Source of the DNA: Ustilago trichophora
Lineage: Eukaryota; Basidiomycota; Ustilaginomycetes; Ustilaginales; Ustilaginaceae
Length of the DNA stretch: 64,000 nucleotides
NCBI GenBank assembly: GCA_900323505.1
Contig: OOIN01000021.1
Span: 653,130 to 717,129, forward strand
Reading direction: 5' to 3'
Of the stretch, positions 41,901 through 52,973 are shown in pieces. A model generated the notes under the pieces. That model was given only the letters and a program-made list of their open reading frames with translations. It was not told where the DNA came from and did no database searches. The translations under genes and the position numbers were made by a program. The first letter of the stretch is position 1; every line of letters starts with the position of its first letter.

Positions 41901-42909
41901 TCCAACGTCGGTATGAGGTTGGCATTTTACAGTATTTCTTTTTCTTTTTCGATCTTCCTTTTTCCATTCTTCGTTGTGCCCGAAAAGAAAAAGCCGGAAA
42001 GAAAGAATTTCCCTTTATGCAATTGGTGACCTGCGTCTCTCAGCACAGGAAGCCTCGACCGCTTCATGGGACCCGTGGAATAAAAGTGTGCTCTTCGCAA
42101 GAAGTTGAGAAGACAGAGGGTAGATTGACGAGACTCCGTGCTTGATGTACTGGAAGGTCTACCTAGGCAGCGTCAAAGCAATGTGGCTGCTAATTCTCGG
42201 CACACAGTCTCGGCTCCTTGATTCATTGAACCTGGATTTCGATGCAAGGATCAGCGGAAGATGTCGCAGGAAGATGAAGGAAATGATATCACATGAGTTC
42301 AGCCGCGAGCACGCTTTTGGTCGTGGGAACGCTCTGTCTCTTGCTCTTGAGCAGAATTCTCCCCCTGTGTTCCGCCACCGACGAGTAGGTTCGGACCACC
42401 GTCGGGTCTCACTAGCCGGCTCTCGTATCCCGCCCATCTATCTTCTAGGGTGGGGAGGAGCCGCACTGTGCGGCTTCAGGCTATGCTGAAGATTTCCAGT
42501 CAGTTCCCGTGTATTGACTTGCCGAGCTCAGTCGCCTCCTGTTGCGGCAAACTCAGGAACCAGATTGAAACGCAGACTACCCGTACCGCTGCATCTCCAG
42601 TATGGTAGCTCGAAGATCAGAGTGCAACTAGACCGAGACAAGCGACAGTCTTCCTGTCATGGACGGAGTTCCGTGGGGTGCAGAAAGTTAACGATTAGAG
42701 GAGAAAACTTGGCTCTTTCCGAATCATAGAGTCGAGCCCCTGAGAGAGAGTGCCACTGATCTCCCCAAGGGCTATACAGCAATTTGAGAAACTGTCTCCT
42801 GATCCGGGTCAGCTCCATACTCCATGCTTGACAGATGCTGTTCGCATCCGCCAGTTTCTCCTGTGAAGTGACAGGGCTAAAGCAACAGAGGTTTTGATCC
42901 CTCCTCGTC

Positions 42910-42916
42910 TATAAAA
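42910..42916 (+). promoter_or_regulatory. TATA box of the secreted PAN-like gene
   Basis: TATAAAA lies 141 bases before the ATG at 43057 and is followed by a C/T-rich leader. A clear TATA element with an optimal-codon gene downstream suggests strong or inducible expression. Confidence 0.55.
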
Positions 42917-43056
42917 CAACAGGTCCCTTCGTCGTCTTCATGACCTCTCTTCTCATCCAACAACCAATCTCCCCTCCCCTCAGCAACTCCTTCCTACCGA
43001 AACGGCGCCACAGCCTTCCACCATCCCCGTTGCCCCTTCCCACTTCCACCTTCAAA

Positions 43057-43800
43057 ATGGTCCAGATCCAGAGCATCGCTGCCGCTGCCGTCATCGGCGC
43101 TGCCTCCTACGCCGCTGCCTCGCCTGTCGAGACTCCCGAGGTCCTTGAGGCCCGCACCTTTGGCCTCCTCCAGCACATCTTCGAGAAGAAGGCATGGCTC
43201 TGGAACTGCATTGCTCCCTGGCACCACGCCTCGCTTCCCTCTTGGTCGTGGGGCTGCAACGTCCCCGGCATTCCGAACTGGAACGGTGGTGACAAGGGCA
43301 AGTGCTGGCTCATCTGGAACAAGTACTCGCCTTACTGCCAGCATGGCAACCAGCCCAAGCCCATTCCCGACGGATGCAACCCCCCCGACAATGGCGGCGG
43401 AAAGCCCATCTGCAAGGGCAACGGCTACCAACAGGTCTTCAAGAACTACCAGACCGTCGCTACCACCGGTGTCTACCAGGGCAAGACCGTGGGTGCTGCT
43501 ACCATTGACAACGCCAACTACCTCACCTACATCCTCGTAGACGGTGTCGACAAGTGCCTCCAGGCCTGCGACCAGACCAAGGGCTGTGTCTTTGTCAACC
43601 TGTACCAGGACAACGCCGATAAGCCCGAGGATGTTAACGAGCTCCCCGAGTCGGCTCAGGCCAAGTACAAGAAGGGCAACCTTACCTGCGCTCTCTACAA
43701 GGCTTGTTCCGGTCCCTCGCAGGCCACCAACTACGGTGGTCAGCAGGACCCCACTTACATCACCGACTCCAACGGTTACTGCAAGGGCGGCAAGTGCTAA
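43057..43800 (+). CDS. Secreted Cys-rich protein with PAN/apple-like (fruit-body) domain
   Basis: A 247-residue protein starting MVQIQSIAAAAVIGAASYAA, a clear signal peptide. A short pro-region ends LEAR, a likely Kex2-type or other processing site. A Trp/Cys-rich segment follows (WNCIAPWHHA, SWGCNVPG, CWLIWNKYSPYC). A PAN-like domain comes next: CKGNGYQQVFKNYQTVA, VDKCLQACDQTKGCVFVNLY and LTCALYKAC. The protein ends CKGGKC. PAN-like secreted proteins of this kind are widespread in basidiomycetes and bind carbohydrate or protein; the target here is unknown. Codon choice is the most biased in the window (nearly all C-ending codons), indicating very high expression. The antisense strand is open for 270 codons only because of this bias. 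Confidence 0.85.
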   Translation: MVQIQSIAAAAVIGAASYAAASPVETPEVLEARTFGLLQHIFEKKAWLWNCIAPWHHASLPSWSWGCNVPGIPNWNGGDKGKCWLIWNKYSPYCQHGNQPKPIPDGCNPPDNGGGKPICKGNGYQQVFKNYQTVATTGVYQGKTVGAATIDNANYLTYILVDGVDKCLQACDQTKGCVFVNLYQDNADKPEDVNELPESAQAKYKKGNLTCALYKACSGPSQATNYGGQQDPTYITDSNGYCKGGKC

Positions 43801-44735
43801 ATGCACCTAGTTTCCTCTCTCTCTCACACACTTCTTCCTTATGGCTCTAGCCGCAACCCTCACCGATCTTCATCACACACTCTTTTTGAATCCGTTCGTT
43901 TCTCGGTCTAAGAGCGTCGTAATGAGAAGCTCGAGCCTCCTCAGTCCTTTCGACTGAGATTGGTGGCTCGGTCTTGTCAGCAGACATTCATCTATGTATA
44001 GCATTTGGTTACTTTCTTTCAATTTGATTCAGCTTTCGTAAAATCATCGAATGGTTCCATGAGAGCATTCTGAACCAAGGCGTTGCGCTTGCTTGCTGGC
44101 TTCTAGATAGCCACAACAACCTCTTCACATTTCCCCTCGCTGCTTCCCTCTGCACATGTGCAGTTTGTGGCTAGAAAAGCCCGTTGGTGTATGATAGGGT
44201 ACCTATAGAGGCGAATGAGGCTTACCAGGATACACCACTCAGCGAAGTCGCTCTCTACGTGCTGAAGGCTCATACACACTGGTCGTCAAAGTCGACCCAT
44301 GCACTGATTCGTGCAAGGGCCTGTCGCTGTACCCAGAAGCCGCGCAAACTACACCGTTTGCTTCCGAAAGGCTCTTAAGGCTGAGCTGTTATGCTGGAAT
44401 GTCATCTGTATACTGCCTTCGCGGCAAATTGCCTAGCTGCAAGGCCGACTGAGCAAGAAGCGGCAACCGATTATTGTAGCGATGCTTTGTTCCGGCTGTA
44501 GATGGTGCACACTACTGTCGCTGTACAGCAAAGTGACAGATTCGCTCAAAGTGATGGAGCCGTCATGAAACGCAATGCGTATCAAGATTTAACGAATTCT
44601 CGGCTTTCGCATCCCCGTATTCCGTGTGCCGATTCCCACTTGAGGACCAAGAAAAGTCAAGACCCTGAACCGAGTGGTTCTGAAAGATGCTCTTCTTGCT
44701 CTCCAACCATTCCTCCGTTCTGTGTCTGATCGACA
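43801..44735. other. Intergenic: 3' UTR of the PAN gene and promoter of ataxin-10
   Basis: It starts with a CT-rich 3' flank. The ORFs here are short and without domain-like sequence. No feature is supported. Confidence 0.5.
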
Positions 44736-46945
44736 ATGTCAGCTTCGAATGCGCTCATCGAAATCGATGGTGCAAGCGAGCTGCTTAGACTGCTCGAGGA
44801 GTACAAGGAGCAAATTGCTGCTCCATCGCCGCACGCCGACCGCATCGTTCGCGAGATTGATGCGTACAAGAACGTCAAGTCATACCTCACACTTTTGAGC
44901 CAGCAATTGGCGCAACATGCGAAGCAGCGTCAGCTTTTCTTCGACTCGGGACTCTTTTCTACCGCTCTTAAGTCTGTCTGCTCCTTTTACACGGTCTTTG
45001 AGAAGGTTCAAGCTGCTCGGCCACCGCCCAAGCAAGAAGAGCAAGACGAACCCAACGGCAACGCACCATCAATCGACGCCAAGGAGGCACAAAACGATCC
45101 CTATTATCGCGTTTCTCTCATAGCCACGCTTTGCATGCGCATTCTGCGCAATGGAATGGCAGGATGTGCTGAAGCCCAATCTCTTCTCTGCCAACAGTTT
45201 GACTTTGTGGCACCGTTTTTGGCCAACATCACTCGTTTTCACACCTTGAACGACCCCGACACGCCCTTACTGTCTCGCTCAGCCGTGCAAATGCTTTCGA
45301 ACCTCATCACAGCAAACGAGGATGTACAACGTCGCATGTGGACGCGCATTGTCATCACCGACCGAGATGAGGACAAGCTCGTCCTCAAGTTCCTTTCGTC
45401 GCCCGACACCGCTACCCAAAGTGCAGCACAGATTCTTCTGATCAATTTTATCAGAGCACCAAAAGCAGCCGAGGCTGCCCAGCGCCGCTGCTACCAGCTC
45501 TGCTCTTCCCTTGCAGGTCTCCAACTCATTCAGTCGCTTCTCAGCTCTTCGGATAGCATCATGCTTCGCACCGCATCGGCCACAAACGACAGTACAATGC
45601 AAGAATACGAACCAGAGTCAGAGATTGATGGGCTTGAAGAATCGCTCGGCTTCATCTATACAATCTTTGCGATCTTGTTCGAAGGAGGATACAGCTCCCT
45701 TCTGGTCTCTTCTTTGGCTCCAATCGAAGAGATTTCTTCAAGGCCGTCGACCTCCATGCAATCGGAGCTACCCATCATTTCAAGCTCGCAACTGACACTG
45801 CTCAAGTTGCTCGACAGCTGGCTGCATCTTAGTCAGAGGCAAGTCGCAGAGTCTTCATCTGCTTCGAATGACATCGGCGGAATCGGTCCTAAAATGAGAC
45901 TAGGCCCAGCGAAGGACGCAGATTCATCAGAGGGTGGATGCAACGGGGATGCTGGACTTTTAGGGCTACTCGATTTCTTCATGCAGCTGTCTGCGTTTGC
46001 GCGCAGTGCCATGCTGAGCGGAATCGCCAAAAATGGTGCCTCGGCAGATCAACAACCACAAGACCGACGGCTGATTGGGGTTCATCACGGCCTACTGCTG
46101 CTACTGCAAAGCCTTCTGTCGATCTGCTTGACCGCAGACGGGTGGAGCAACGCCTCGTCGAATGATGAGTTACTGTGTCAAAGACGAGAGGCAAGCTTTG
46201 TGACTCTATCGCGCGCTCTGCTGTCGGCTATGCGATGCAATGAGGCGCTCGTCGACGAGCTTGTGGCGCTTCTCGATCAGACCCACCAGTACGCTCCAGC
46301 GCTCTCCCCGTTCCGACCCACCAAAGCCAAGGGTGCTTCAGGCGAATCTTCCAACGTGTCCAATGGGGATGCTGAAAACCGGCCGCTGCCGCAGGGACAT
46401 GCGCTTTCGTCCACCGGAAAAGCCGCACAAGAAGCCAAGGGAGCGCAACCGACATATGGCTTTGACCATTTGAAACGTGACATTGTGCGGCTACTCGGCT
46501 CGCTTGTCTATGCGCCTACTGCCATCAGCCCTGGCGGAGCTTCTGATCAAGCAAGTCGAGAGACATCGGCGCTGCCGGTACAAACAGATGACACACACCA
46601 CACACGTCACTTGGCTCATACCAAGGCTCAGATCCGACAAGTGCAAGACCGAGTGCGTGACAAGGGTGGTCTCTTCCACATCCTCAATATGACGGTTCTG
46701 GATGAGCGAAATCCTTGTGAGTCTTCTCTTCAACATGCACGCCTTGTCAGGTAAATCTATTTGACCATTGATACTGACTCTGCCTTATGCACCTTTTTGT
46801 TCTCTGCAAAGACATGCGCGAACACGCCATCTTTGCGCTTAGGTATCTGTTGGCAGGCAATGCGGAGTCGCAAAGTCTTGTCAGCTCGTTGCAGCCAGCA
46901 GAGCCAAATGATGGGCAAAGCGGGATGCAGCTGCCAATGGTGTAG
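44736..46945 (+). CDS. Ataxin-10 homologue (ARM-repeat protein)
   Basis: Two exons: 44736-46716 and 46812-46945. The phase-1 intron of 95 bases runs from GTGAGT to AAAG; the product has 704 residues. The unspliced frame stops at 46754, but splicing restores the family signature. The sequence runs ILNMTVLDERNPY across the junction into MREHAIFALRYLLAGNAESQ. This matches the C-terminal ataxin-10 domain (DxxNPxxREWAIxAIRNLxExNxxNQ in animals). The rest is helical ARM-like sequence with a variable Ser/Asp-rich loop. Ataxin-10 is linked to cytokinesis and neuronal survival in animals, and the yeast homologue is poorly known. It is convergent with EMC7, with 75 bases between stops. Confidence 0.88.
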
Positions 46946-47020
46946 AATGTATTGTGATATGCAGAATTGTGACGTATTGACACCGGATGTTTGGACATGC
47001 TGAAGGGATTGATCGATCCG

Positions 47021-47968
47021 TCACTTGGACGGGCCGGCGTTGCGCTGAGCACGAACCTGGTTTGCGGCTTTCTCGCGGTCCTGGCCCTTCTTGACGTAGT
47101 CATCCTTGTAAAGCAAGCTCGAGACATCGCCGGATTGAACAGCCGCGAGGCGTTTTTGCATACGGGCTTGCGAATCGGCGAGCTCCTTTTGCGCTTCTGG
47201 GTCGAGCGTGGCTGTGATCTTGGGCAGGACAAAGACCATGCCCATTGCCACAAAGGCAAGGATCATCATGGGACCACCCATACCAATGAGCGAGCCGAGC
47301 GTCAAGGGAGCTGCCTCGGTGTAGTAATCGATGCGCTTGAGAGCATGGAGGATGAGAGGGTGGAAAACGAGGTTGGAGGAGAGAATCGAGACAAGTGAGG
47401 TGCCACTGTGCGGTAGGCGAAATAGCAAAGAGGTGAAGACGCTGGTCAATGTTTGTCTTTGCAGAAAAGCAATCGTGCTCTTGCAGCAAAGCACTGCTAA
47501 GGGGTCAACTTACGGTGTGAAAACGCGAATCTGAGGTGGCTTGCCCAGTTGAGGATCAAGGATATCGATACGGTATTTGTCAAACGTATGCGTGCGAGAT
47601 ACGATCTCAAGAGTGTATGCGCCTTGGTCGAGATCCCTAAAGATGAAGCTTCCATCGACGGCTACCAGGGTGGATCGGTCTCGTTGCTGGCCGAATGCCG
47701 CCAAGTCAATCGAGTGATTCAGGCCAGTTGTGAGGGTGTCGATGGAAGGTTGACTCTCTTGCGAAGAGATTGCATCAGTAGTGATTGGCGCTGGCTGCTG
47801 TGGTATGGCCTGGAGAAGGACCCGAGTGTTTGGGCCAAGGTTGAGCAGATGGCCTAGCTCTGCATTTGGTTGGATCTGACCTCGAAAGTCGTGTCCAGCG
47901 CATGCCGAGGAGACCAAGGTGGCCAGCGCCACCAAGATGACCAATTTGATGCGATATTGCCCATTCAT
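47021..47968 (-). CDS. EMC7: ER membrane complex subunit 7
   Basis: Exons 47968-47514 and 47405-47021 (minus), with a 108-base GTAAGT...CAG phase-2 intron; the product has 279 residues. The signal peptide MNGQYRIKLVILVALATL ends SACA. A luminal beta-sandwich follows, with TLVAVDGSFIFRDLDQGAYTLEI and KYRIDI, typical of the EMC7 domain. The second exon has HPLILHALKRIDYYTEAAP and then a single transmembrane segment (LGSLIGMGGPMMILAFVAMG). A cytosolic helix beginning LPKITATLDPEAQKEL comes next. EMC inserts tail-anchored and multi-span proteins into the ER membrane. Identification is strong from the domain order and the conserved membrane-proximal segment. Confidence 0.93.
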
Positions 47969-48496
47969 CTTGCTGACGAGACAGAGTCCTGACCAAGTAG
48001 CAACGGAGTGGTGTGCTAAGAAACAGCAGCGTTCCAACCTTCGACTGAGCCTTCTTTGCGTATGAGCAGCAGCCCGTGCGTGCACTAATTGTGGGATTTC
48101 ACGCCCATTTGGGCCGACTTCCGAGCTCCTGCAACTCTGCACTCGGCATTCAGGGGCACTGTCCAAATCCATCAGCCGTGTTTATCATCATCATCATCAT
48201 CATCATCGTCGTCGTCGTCATGGAATCTCAGCTTCCGCATGCACCCCATCAAAGGTACCAACTTTGAATCTTGCAACAACTTAGGACACTTGACCAACAA
48301 GGCACATCTGTGATTAATGATGCCATCTTCACTCACTTTGACATGCTTCCCCATGGGATCAGCTGCATCTCACCTGACTATCTGCGGTACTGTTGCAAAC
48401 GCGGTGTTGCTGTCTCCACCTTTCAATGGCTGTCAGCACGGCAAAGGATTCGAGGATTGAGCACATATGTTTCTGTGTAGGTGTCATATACAGAGA
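47969..48496. other. Intergenic with (TCATCA)n microsatellite
   Basis: Upstream of EMC7 and downstream of the next minus-strand gene. A TCA/TCG trinucleotide run spans about 48185-48221. No gene is seen. Confidence 0.5.
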
Positions 48497-50065
48497 TCAA
48501 AAACGAGACCGTTTACAGCTGGGTGCGGCTGTTGTAGCACTTGCAGAGGTTGCTACGGAGGATGTCGAGCTAGCTGGAGCTGCGTTGGCGCCACGCTTGA
48601 TTCTCGCAATCTCTTGGCATCGCCGCTGCTGCTCGTCACGCACAGCATCTGCACGCGACGGACTGATCTGTGATGCCGTAGGGTCAAAGGACGGGGGCGG
48701 TGGAGTAAGAGCAGGGGTCTTCTGCCGCAATGACGAGAGCAATTTAGTATCTTTGCTCTCCGGCGATGTGTCGGACTGTGGGGCTCTCTCGTGTCGGGCA
48801 ACATCTTTGGAGAAATGAGATTGTGCAGCCACAGAAGATGAGCGATTCAGATTTGGGATGCTTGAGCCGAGAACTGGGAGGCTCTCTTCTTGACTCGTGT
48901 CAGAGTGCTCGTGATAGTTGGTGGCGGTAGGGTGTGCTTGTCCGTGGTTGTTGCCATCAACAGGTGTCGCAGCTGTGTGATGCGCAGGTCGGGCAATGGC
49001 ACTGGTGAGACGTGCTGTGAGCGTAGTGTTGCCATCATCAGAGCTTTGTTTGAGGATTGGCGACGAGGGCCTTGATTCCTTGTTGGATTTGGGTTTGATA
49101 TAAGCAGCACTGCGCTTAGTCTGAGGCAACGTGTGTCCAGGTGGGCCGAAAAAGAGCAGGTCGGAATGGTCATCGAGGTTTTCGAGCCACAAAGCGGCAC
49201 CAGACGAAGCGGATTTGATCTCGCGATCCAGTGAAGAGGATGGTTGCATATTTGCATGAGATGCGCTGGTAGCAGGCCTGGCGCACTCAAGATTATGGCA
49301 AGGAGAGTGAGGATTGGGCGTGTGGGATGGGTTGTCGGTGTTGAATTTGGATCGAGAGCAAAGCAATTCTACTGGCAGACCAGCTTGGATCAGGGCAGAG
49401 CGACGTACAAGCTCAAGTGAGTCGTGGGTGGCGACGTTGTGTGGTGGCATGTTGTCGAGGAAAGAAGATGTAGCGCTGCTCGCGAAAGCTGCAGCCAGGC
49501 TGAGCAAGGGTCGGACAAAATGGGATGATAGCATGTTAGACAAGGAGGCATGGTCAAGAGGATCGAGATCAAAAGCTGTTTTGAAGTTGAGCGGGTCTTG
49601 ATCGTTGGTTGACTTGATGCTGATGGAGAGGGAGGAGGAGAAGCGAGTTGTCTCAAGGCCGACGTTGGTTTTAAGAGTTGAATTGAGTGCTGTATTTGGA
49701 TCAAGAGCATGGTGAATGGCATCAACAATGGCGGTGAGGCGTGACAAGTTGTGCGAGTCATAGGAGTCTAGATGCATTGCGTTGGAAGAGGTTGCTATCT
49801 GAGTGCGGCGATTGAGTGTGCGCAGAGAGACACCTTCGTAGAAAGCAGTGCATGTGTCGCAGTCGAGCAACAAGAAGCCAAGCTGGTTGCGAGCTGACGA
49901 GTGAGCAAGCTTGTAGAGGAAGACAGCGCCAGTGCCAGCACCAGCACCAGCACCAGCACCAGCGTTGGAAGTTGTGGTGTGGAGCGAACGGAATGGAAGC
50001 TGAAGAAGTCGTCGGTCGAGCTGGTGCGACCAGTCGAGCAGATCCACATGGTCAATGTCGGTCAT
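48497..50065 (-). CDS. Probable XLF/Nej1-like non-homologous end-joining factor
   Basis: A 522-residue protein starting MTDIDHVDLLDWSHQL at 50065. The first ~250 residues have the shape of an XLF head and stalk. W in the first helix is followed by a loop with a GAGAGAGAGTGA hexanucleotide repeat (about 49935-49965). Then come the strand LGFLLLDCDTCTAFYEGVS, a long variable region, a strand ending LNFKTAFDLDPLD, and the helix start LSNMLSSHFVRPLLSLA. The C-terminal half is disordered and ends CKRSRF. A basic cluster followed by a terminal aromatic is like the Ku-binding motif at the end of XLF. XLF bridges DNA ends with XRCC4-Lig4. The match is by pattern only; the family diverges quickly, so the call is moderate. 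Confidence 0.5.
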   Translation of the reverse strand: MTDIDHVDLLDWSHQLDRRLLQLPFRSLHTTTSNAGAGAGAGAGTGAVFLYKLAHSSARNQLGFLLLDCDTCTAFYEGVSLRTLNRRTQIATSSNAMHLDSYDSHNLSRLTAIVDAIHHALDPNTALNSTLKTNVGLETTRFSSSLSISIKSTNDQDPLNFKTAFDLDPLDHASLSNMLSSHFVRPLLSLAAAFASSATSSFLDNMPPHNVATHDSLELVRRSALIQAGLPVELLCSRSKFNTDNPSHTPNPHSPCHNLECARPATSASHANMQPSSSLDREIKSASSGAALWLENLDDHSDLLFFGPPGHTLPQTKRSAAYIKPKSNKESRPSSPILKQSSDDGNTTLTARLTSAIARPAHHTAATPVDGNNHGQAHPTATNYHEHSDTSQEESLPVLGSSIPNLNRSSSVAAQSHFSKDVARHERAPQSDTSPESKDTKLLSSLRQKTPALTPPPPSFDPTASQISPSRADAVRDEQQRRCQEIARIKRGANAAPASSTSSVATSASATTAAPSCKRSRF

Positions 50066-50830
50066 GATTGTCGAGAAAGAGCCGGGAGAGGATGGACTGG
50101 ATCTGATCGACGCGTCACAGCTCTCATGGCGTGTCAAGGTGGTGTGAAAGAGGAAAGAACATTGCGATTGTAAATTGGTGATGGTGGAATCAGGGCAATG
50201 CGAGTGCAAGGAGCAGAGAGGCAACAAGGAGCCAAAGAAGCTCAGAAGCTCAAAAGCTCATTCAGACCAGACCCTGAAAACAACCAGAGATCGCCGCATC
50301 TTGCCGATCTGACCTGATGAATTTCAAGTCGCATCGCCGATTGCACTTTCGGCAAGTTTTGCTAAGCCACGCTCCCAACGCGACGCGTCGATGTATTCGT
50401 GTTTTCCTCTTTCGGAATCGAAACAGTTAGGCACCTAAGCAGTCAGATCGGCTGATTCACATCGATCCACTTTCCATCCATCCGTCCATTTAGCCCCTTT
50501 AGTCGCTGCTCTCTCATTGGCCTGAGACCACCATCACCAACACCAACAACATCACCAACAGCGCTCACATAGTCCACGCTCTGTACCTTCTCCCATTCAA
50601 ACACACTGTTGACATTGCTGTCTCATCGGAATCGAGAGCATCGGCCCGAATAATCAAAAGTATTTAACCCCGGAATTCGGAAAGCGCAAAGGAACCTCTT
50701 CTCTCAAAAGTCAGCCCATTTGGTCATCTGGAGGAGTGTGCTGCTTCTTAGCAAAGCATCCCAAAATATCACCCCACTCGTTCTCCTATCGGCCATCACC
50801 TCACCTCACCTCAGCCCAGCTCTCAACAAC
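50066..50830. other. Divergent promoter region upstream of ERG24
   Basis: Separates the minus-strand XLF-like gene from ERG24. It contains CACCAACAC-type repeats near 50528-50565. No sterol-response element could be assigned with confidence, and no gene is seen. Confidence 0.45.
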
Positions 50831-52458
50831 ATGGTCACTACAAGGTATGTTGGCTACGCCTCTTCACCCCCCCCTCTCCATAATAACGCGTATGTCCTAA
50901 CCCTCAAAGCCCTCTTCCCTTTCACCATACCAGAGCTCAATCGCGAACGCCGCGCAAACCAAAAGCTCGAGTCTCGTTCCCTGCTGACTCGGTCGATAAC
51001 TCACCTGCACCTGCTACACCCACGCCCGCACCGCGTTCCAACTCGTCCCGTAACTCGCCAAGAAAGAGGTCTTCTTCCTCCTCCTCCTCCTCTTCTTCCC
51101 TTACATCGTCCGCATCTGCTTCTCCTGCCATCCGCCGACGCAAGTCTTCCACCATGAGCCAAAAGTCGCTCTCCAAGCAGCAGCTCGGTCCCAAGACCAC
51201 CCACTACGAGTTTGCTGGCCCTCTCGGCGCTGCTTTTGTCTCGCTCACCGTTCCCTTCTTCTCGTACTACCTCTACTTTGGATGCTCCGACAAGCTCGGC
51301 TGTGCCCTCACTCTCCCCATCCAGTACCCTGATGCGCTACGCACCTTGTTTGTCCAGGGCGTCAAGGACAGTCTCTTTGACACTACCGCATGGGCCATCT
51401 ATGCTGCATGGTATGCATTCACCGTCCTCGCCTGGATCATCCTGCCCGGTCACGACTTTCAAGGCACCGAACTCCGAACAGGCCAGCGTCTGCATTACAA
51501 GCTCAACGCCTTCGCCACCTTTATCGTCGCCATGGTCGCCTCCGTCGCTTGGATCCTCTACAAGGGTCCCGAGGGCTTCACCATCTTTTACCAGCACTGG
51601 CCCGGTCTTCTCTCGGCCGCCCTCTTCAACTCGTTCGCCCAAGCCGTCTACTGCTACCTCTGCTCGTTTGGCGACGGCAAGCTGCTCGCTCTTGGCGGCA
51701 ATTCGGGCAACATCCTCTACGACTGGTTCATCGGTCGTGAGCTCAACCCCCGCATCGGTAGCTTTGACATCAAGTCGTTCAACGAGCTTCGCCCCGGTCT
51801 CATTCTATGGGCCATTCTCGACATCAGCTGTGCCTGCCACCAATACGTTCAGCTGCACGGTCGCGTGACGGACAGCATGATTCTCGTCTGCGCCTTCCAC
51901 CTCTGGTATGTCGCCGATGCGCTCTTCATGGAATCGGCCATCTTCTCCACCATGGACATCACCACCGACGGCTTTGGTTTCATGCTGTCCGTGGGCGATC
52001 TCGTCTGGGTTCCCTTCGTCTACAGTCTGCAGGCACGCTACCTCGCCTTCCGACCGGTTCACCTTGGCATCGCCGGCACTGCCGCCATTGTTGGCGTCAA
52101 CCTCATCGGATACTATATCTTCCGCGAGGCCAACTCTGAGAAGAACCAGTTCCGTAACGGCACCAACCCCAAGAACCTCAAGTATATGACCACCGCTACA
52201 GGGCGCAAGCTTTTGACCTCGGGCTGGTGGGGACGTTCGCGACACCCCAACTACCTGGGTGACTGGATCATGGCTTGGGCTTGGTCGCTCCCCTGTGGCT
52301 TTGCCACCCCCTTGCCTTACTTCTACGTTGCTTACTTTGCTGTCCTCCTCGTCCACCGTCAGCTCAGGGACGACGAGGCATGTCAGAAGAAGTACGGCAA
52401 GGACTGGGACAAGTACTGCAAGCTTGTTCGCAGCCGCATCATTCCTGGTATCTACTAG
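50831..52458 (+). CDS. ERG24: C-14 sterol reductase (ergosterol pathway)
   Basis: Reduces the C14-15 double bond after lanosterol demethylation, in the ER membrane. Two exons: a 14-base first exon 50831-50844 (ATG plus three codons and two bases), then 50934-52458. The 89-base intron has donor GTATGT, a CTAAC branch point near 50897 and acceptor CCAG. The product has 512 residues and begins MVTTRAQSRTPRKPKARVS. A start at 51154 would give 434 residues and lose the basic N-terminal tail. The Ser/Arg/Pro-rich tail recalls lamin-B-receptor-type relatives. The ERG4/ERG24 body has many transmembrane segments, FELNPRIGSFD-type motif (GRELNPRIGSFDIKSF) and the signature LTSGWWGRSRHPNYLGDW. It ends RSRIIPGIY. 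Confidence 0.94.
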
Positions 52459-52973
52459 AAAGACGACATTTTTCTTGCGAGGTCTCACCCTACAACCACT
52501 CCCTATGCTTGACATATCCACTTGCTTGCAAGCGAGTGGATAACGAGTGACTGTGACGCTGCCTCGATTTCGCCTCAAGAGTGTATCGTTTCTTCTCTAT
52601 CCTTCCATCGTAGCAATAAAACAATGTCTTGATCCTACATCCGCTTGTTTGCGATTCCCTTCGAAATATTTCCTCCTTTTTCGTATCCTCTTTCAAGTAC
52701 TTCAATTAGGTTTAGGATGATGATGATGGTAACAAGAAAGGTAAGGACGGCTGAGCAGCTGAGTGAATGCATGTGTGCGTGCATGCGCAATTTATGCCAG
52801 TGTCCGAGTTACGAGATTCTCACACGCGACGGCACGCATATTGGTCGGCTCAGTTTCATTCAGCCTTTCTGCCTCACCACCACCACCACCACCATCCCAG
52901 CCTCCTCTCCCTCCCTCTCTCTCTCGCTCTCTTCACTAGTGCGCCACCATCCAACCCGCGCCGTACACACACC
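52459..52973. other. Intergenic before the P-loop gene
   Basis: The 3' UTR of ERG24 includes CTTGCTTGCAAGCGAG, a near-palindrome at about 52522-52537. ATGATGATG and CACCACCACC triplet runs occur near 52717 and 52876. An open frame extends upstream of the next gene but lacks protein-like character before 52974. Confidence 0.45.

Larger units (their letters stand above)
38225..43056. other. Gene-poor tract, 4.8 kb
   Basis: Mostly unassigned sequence with short ORFs and no sustained codon bias. Palindromic GCTGTACAGTATACAGTATGC sits near 40955. Apart from the weak candidate at 38635-38904 and the TATA element of the next gene, nothing is supported. No LTRs, transposase motifs or RNA genes were recognised. 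Confidence 0.5.

Noticed and set aside
42994..43806. 270-codon minus-strand frame opposite the PAN-like gene
   Set aside because: It is an antisense by-product of C-ending codons; the Leu/Val/Gly-rich translation has no plausible fold.
50720..51157. 145-codon frame over the ERG24 first exon and intron
   Set aside because: It runs through the GTATGT...CCAG intron and into a Ser/Pro-rich tail in the wrong frame.
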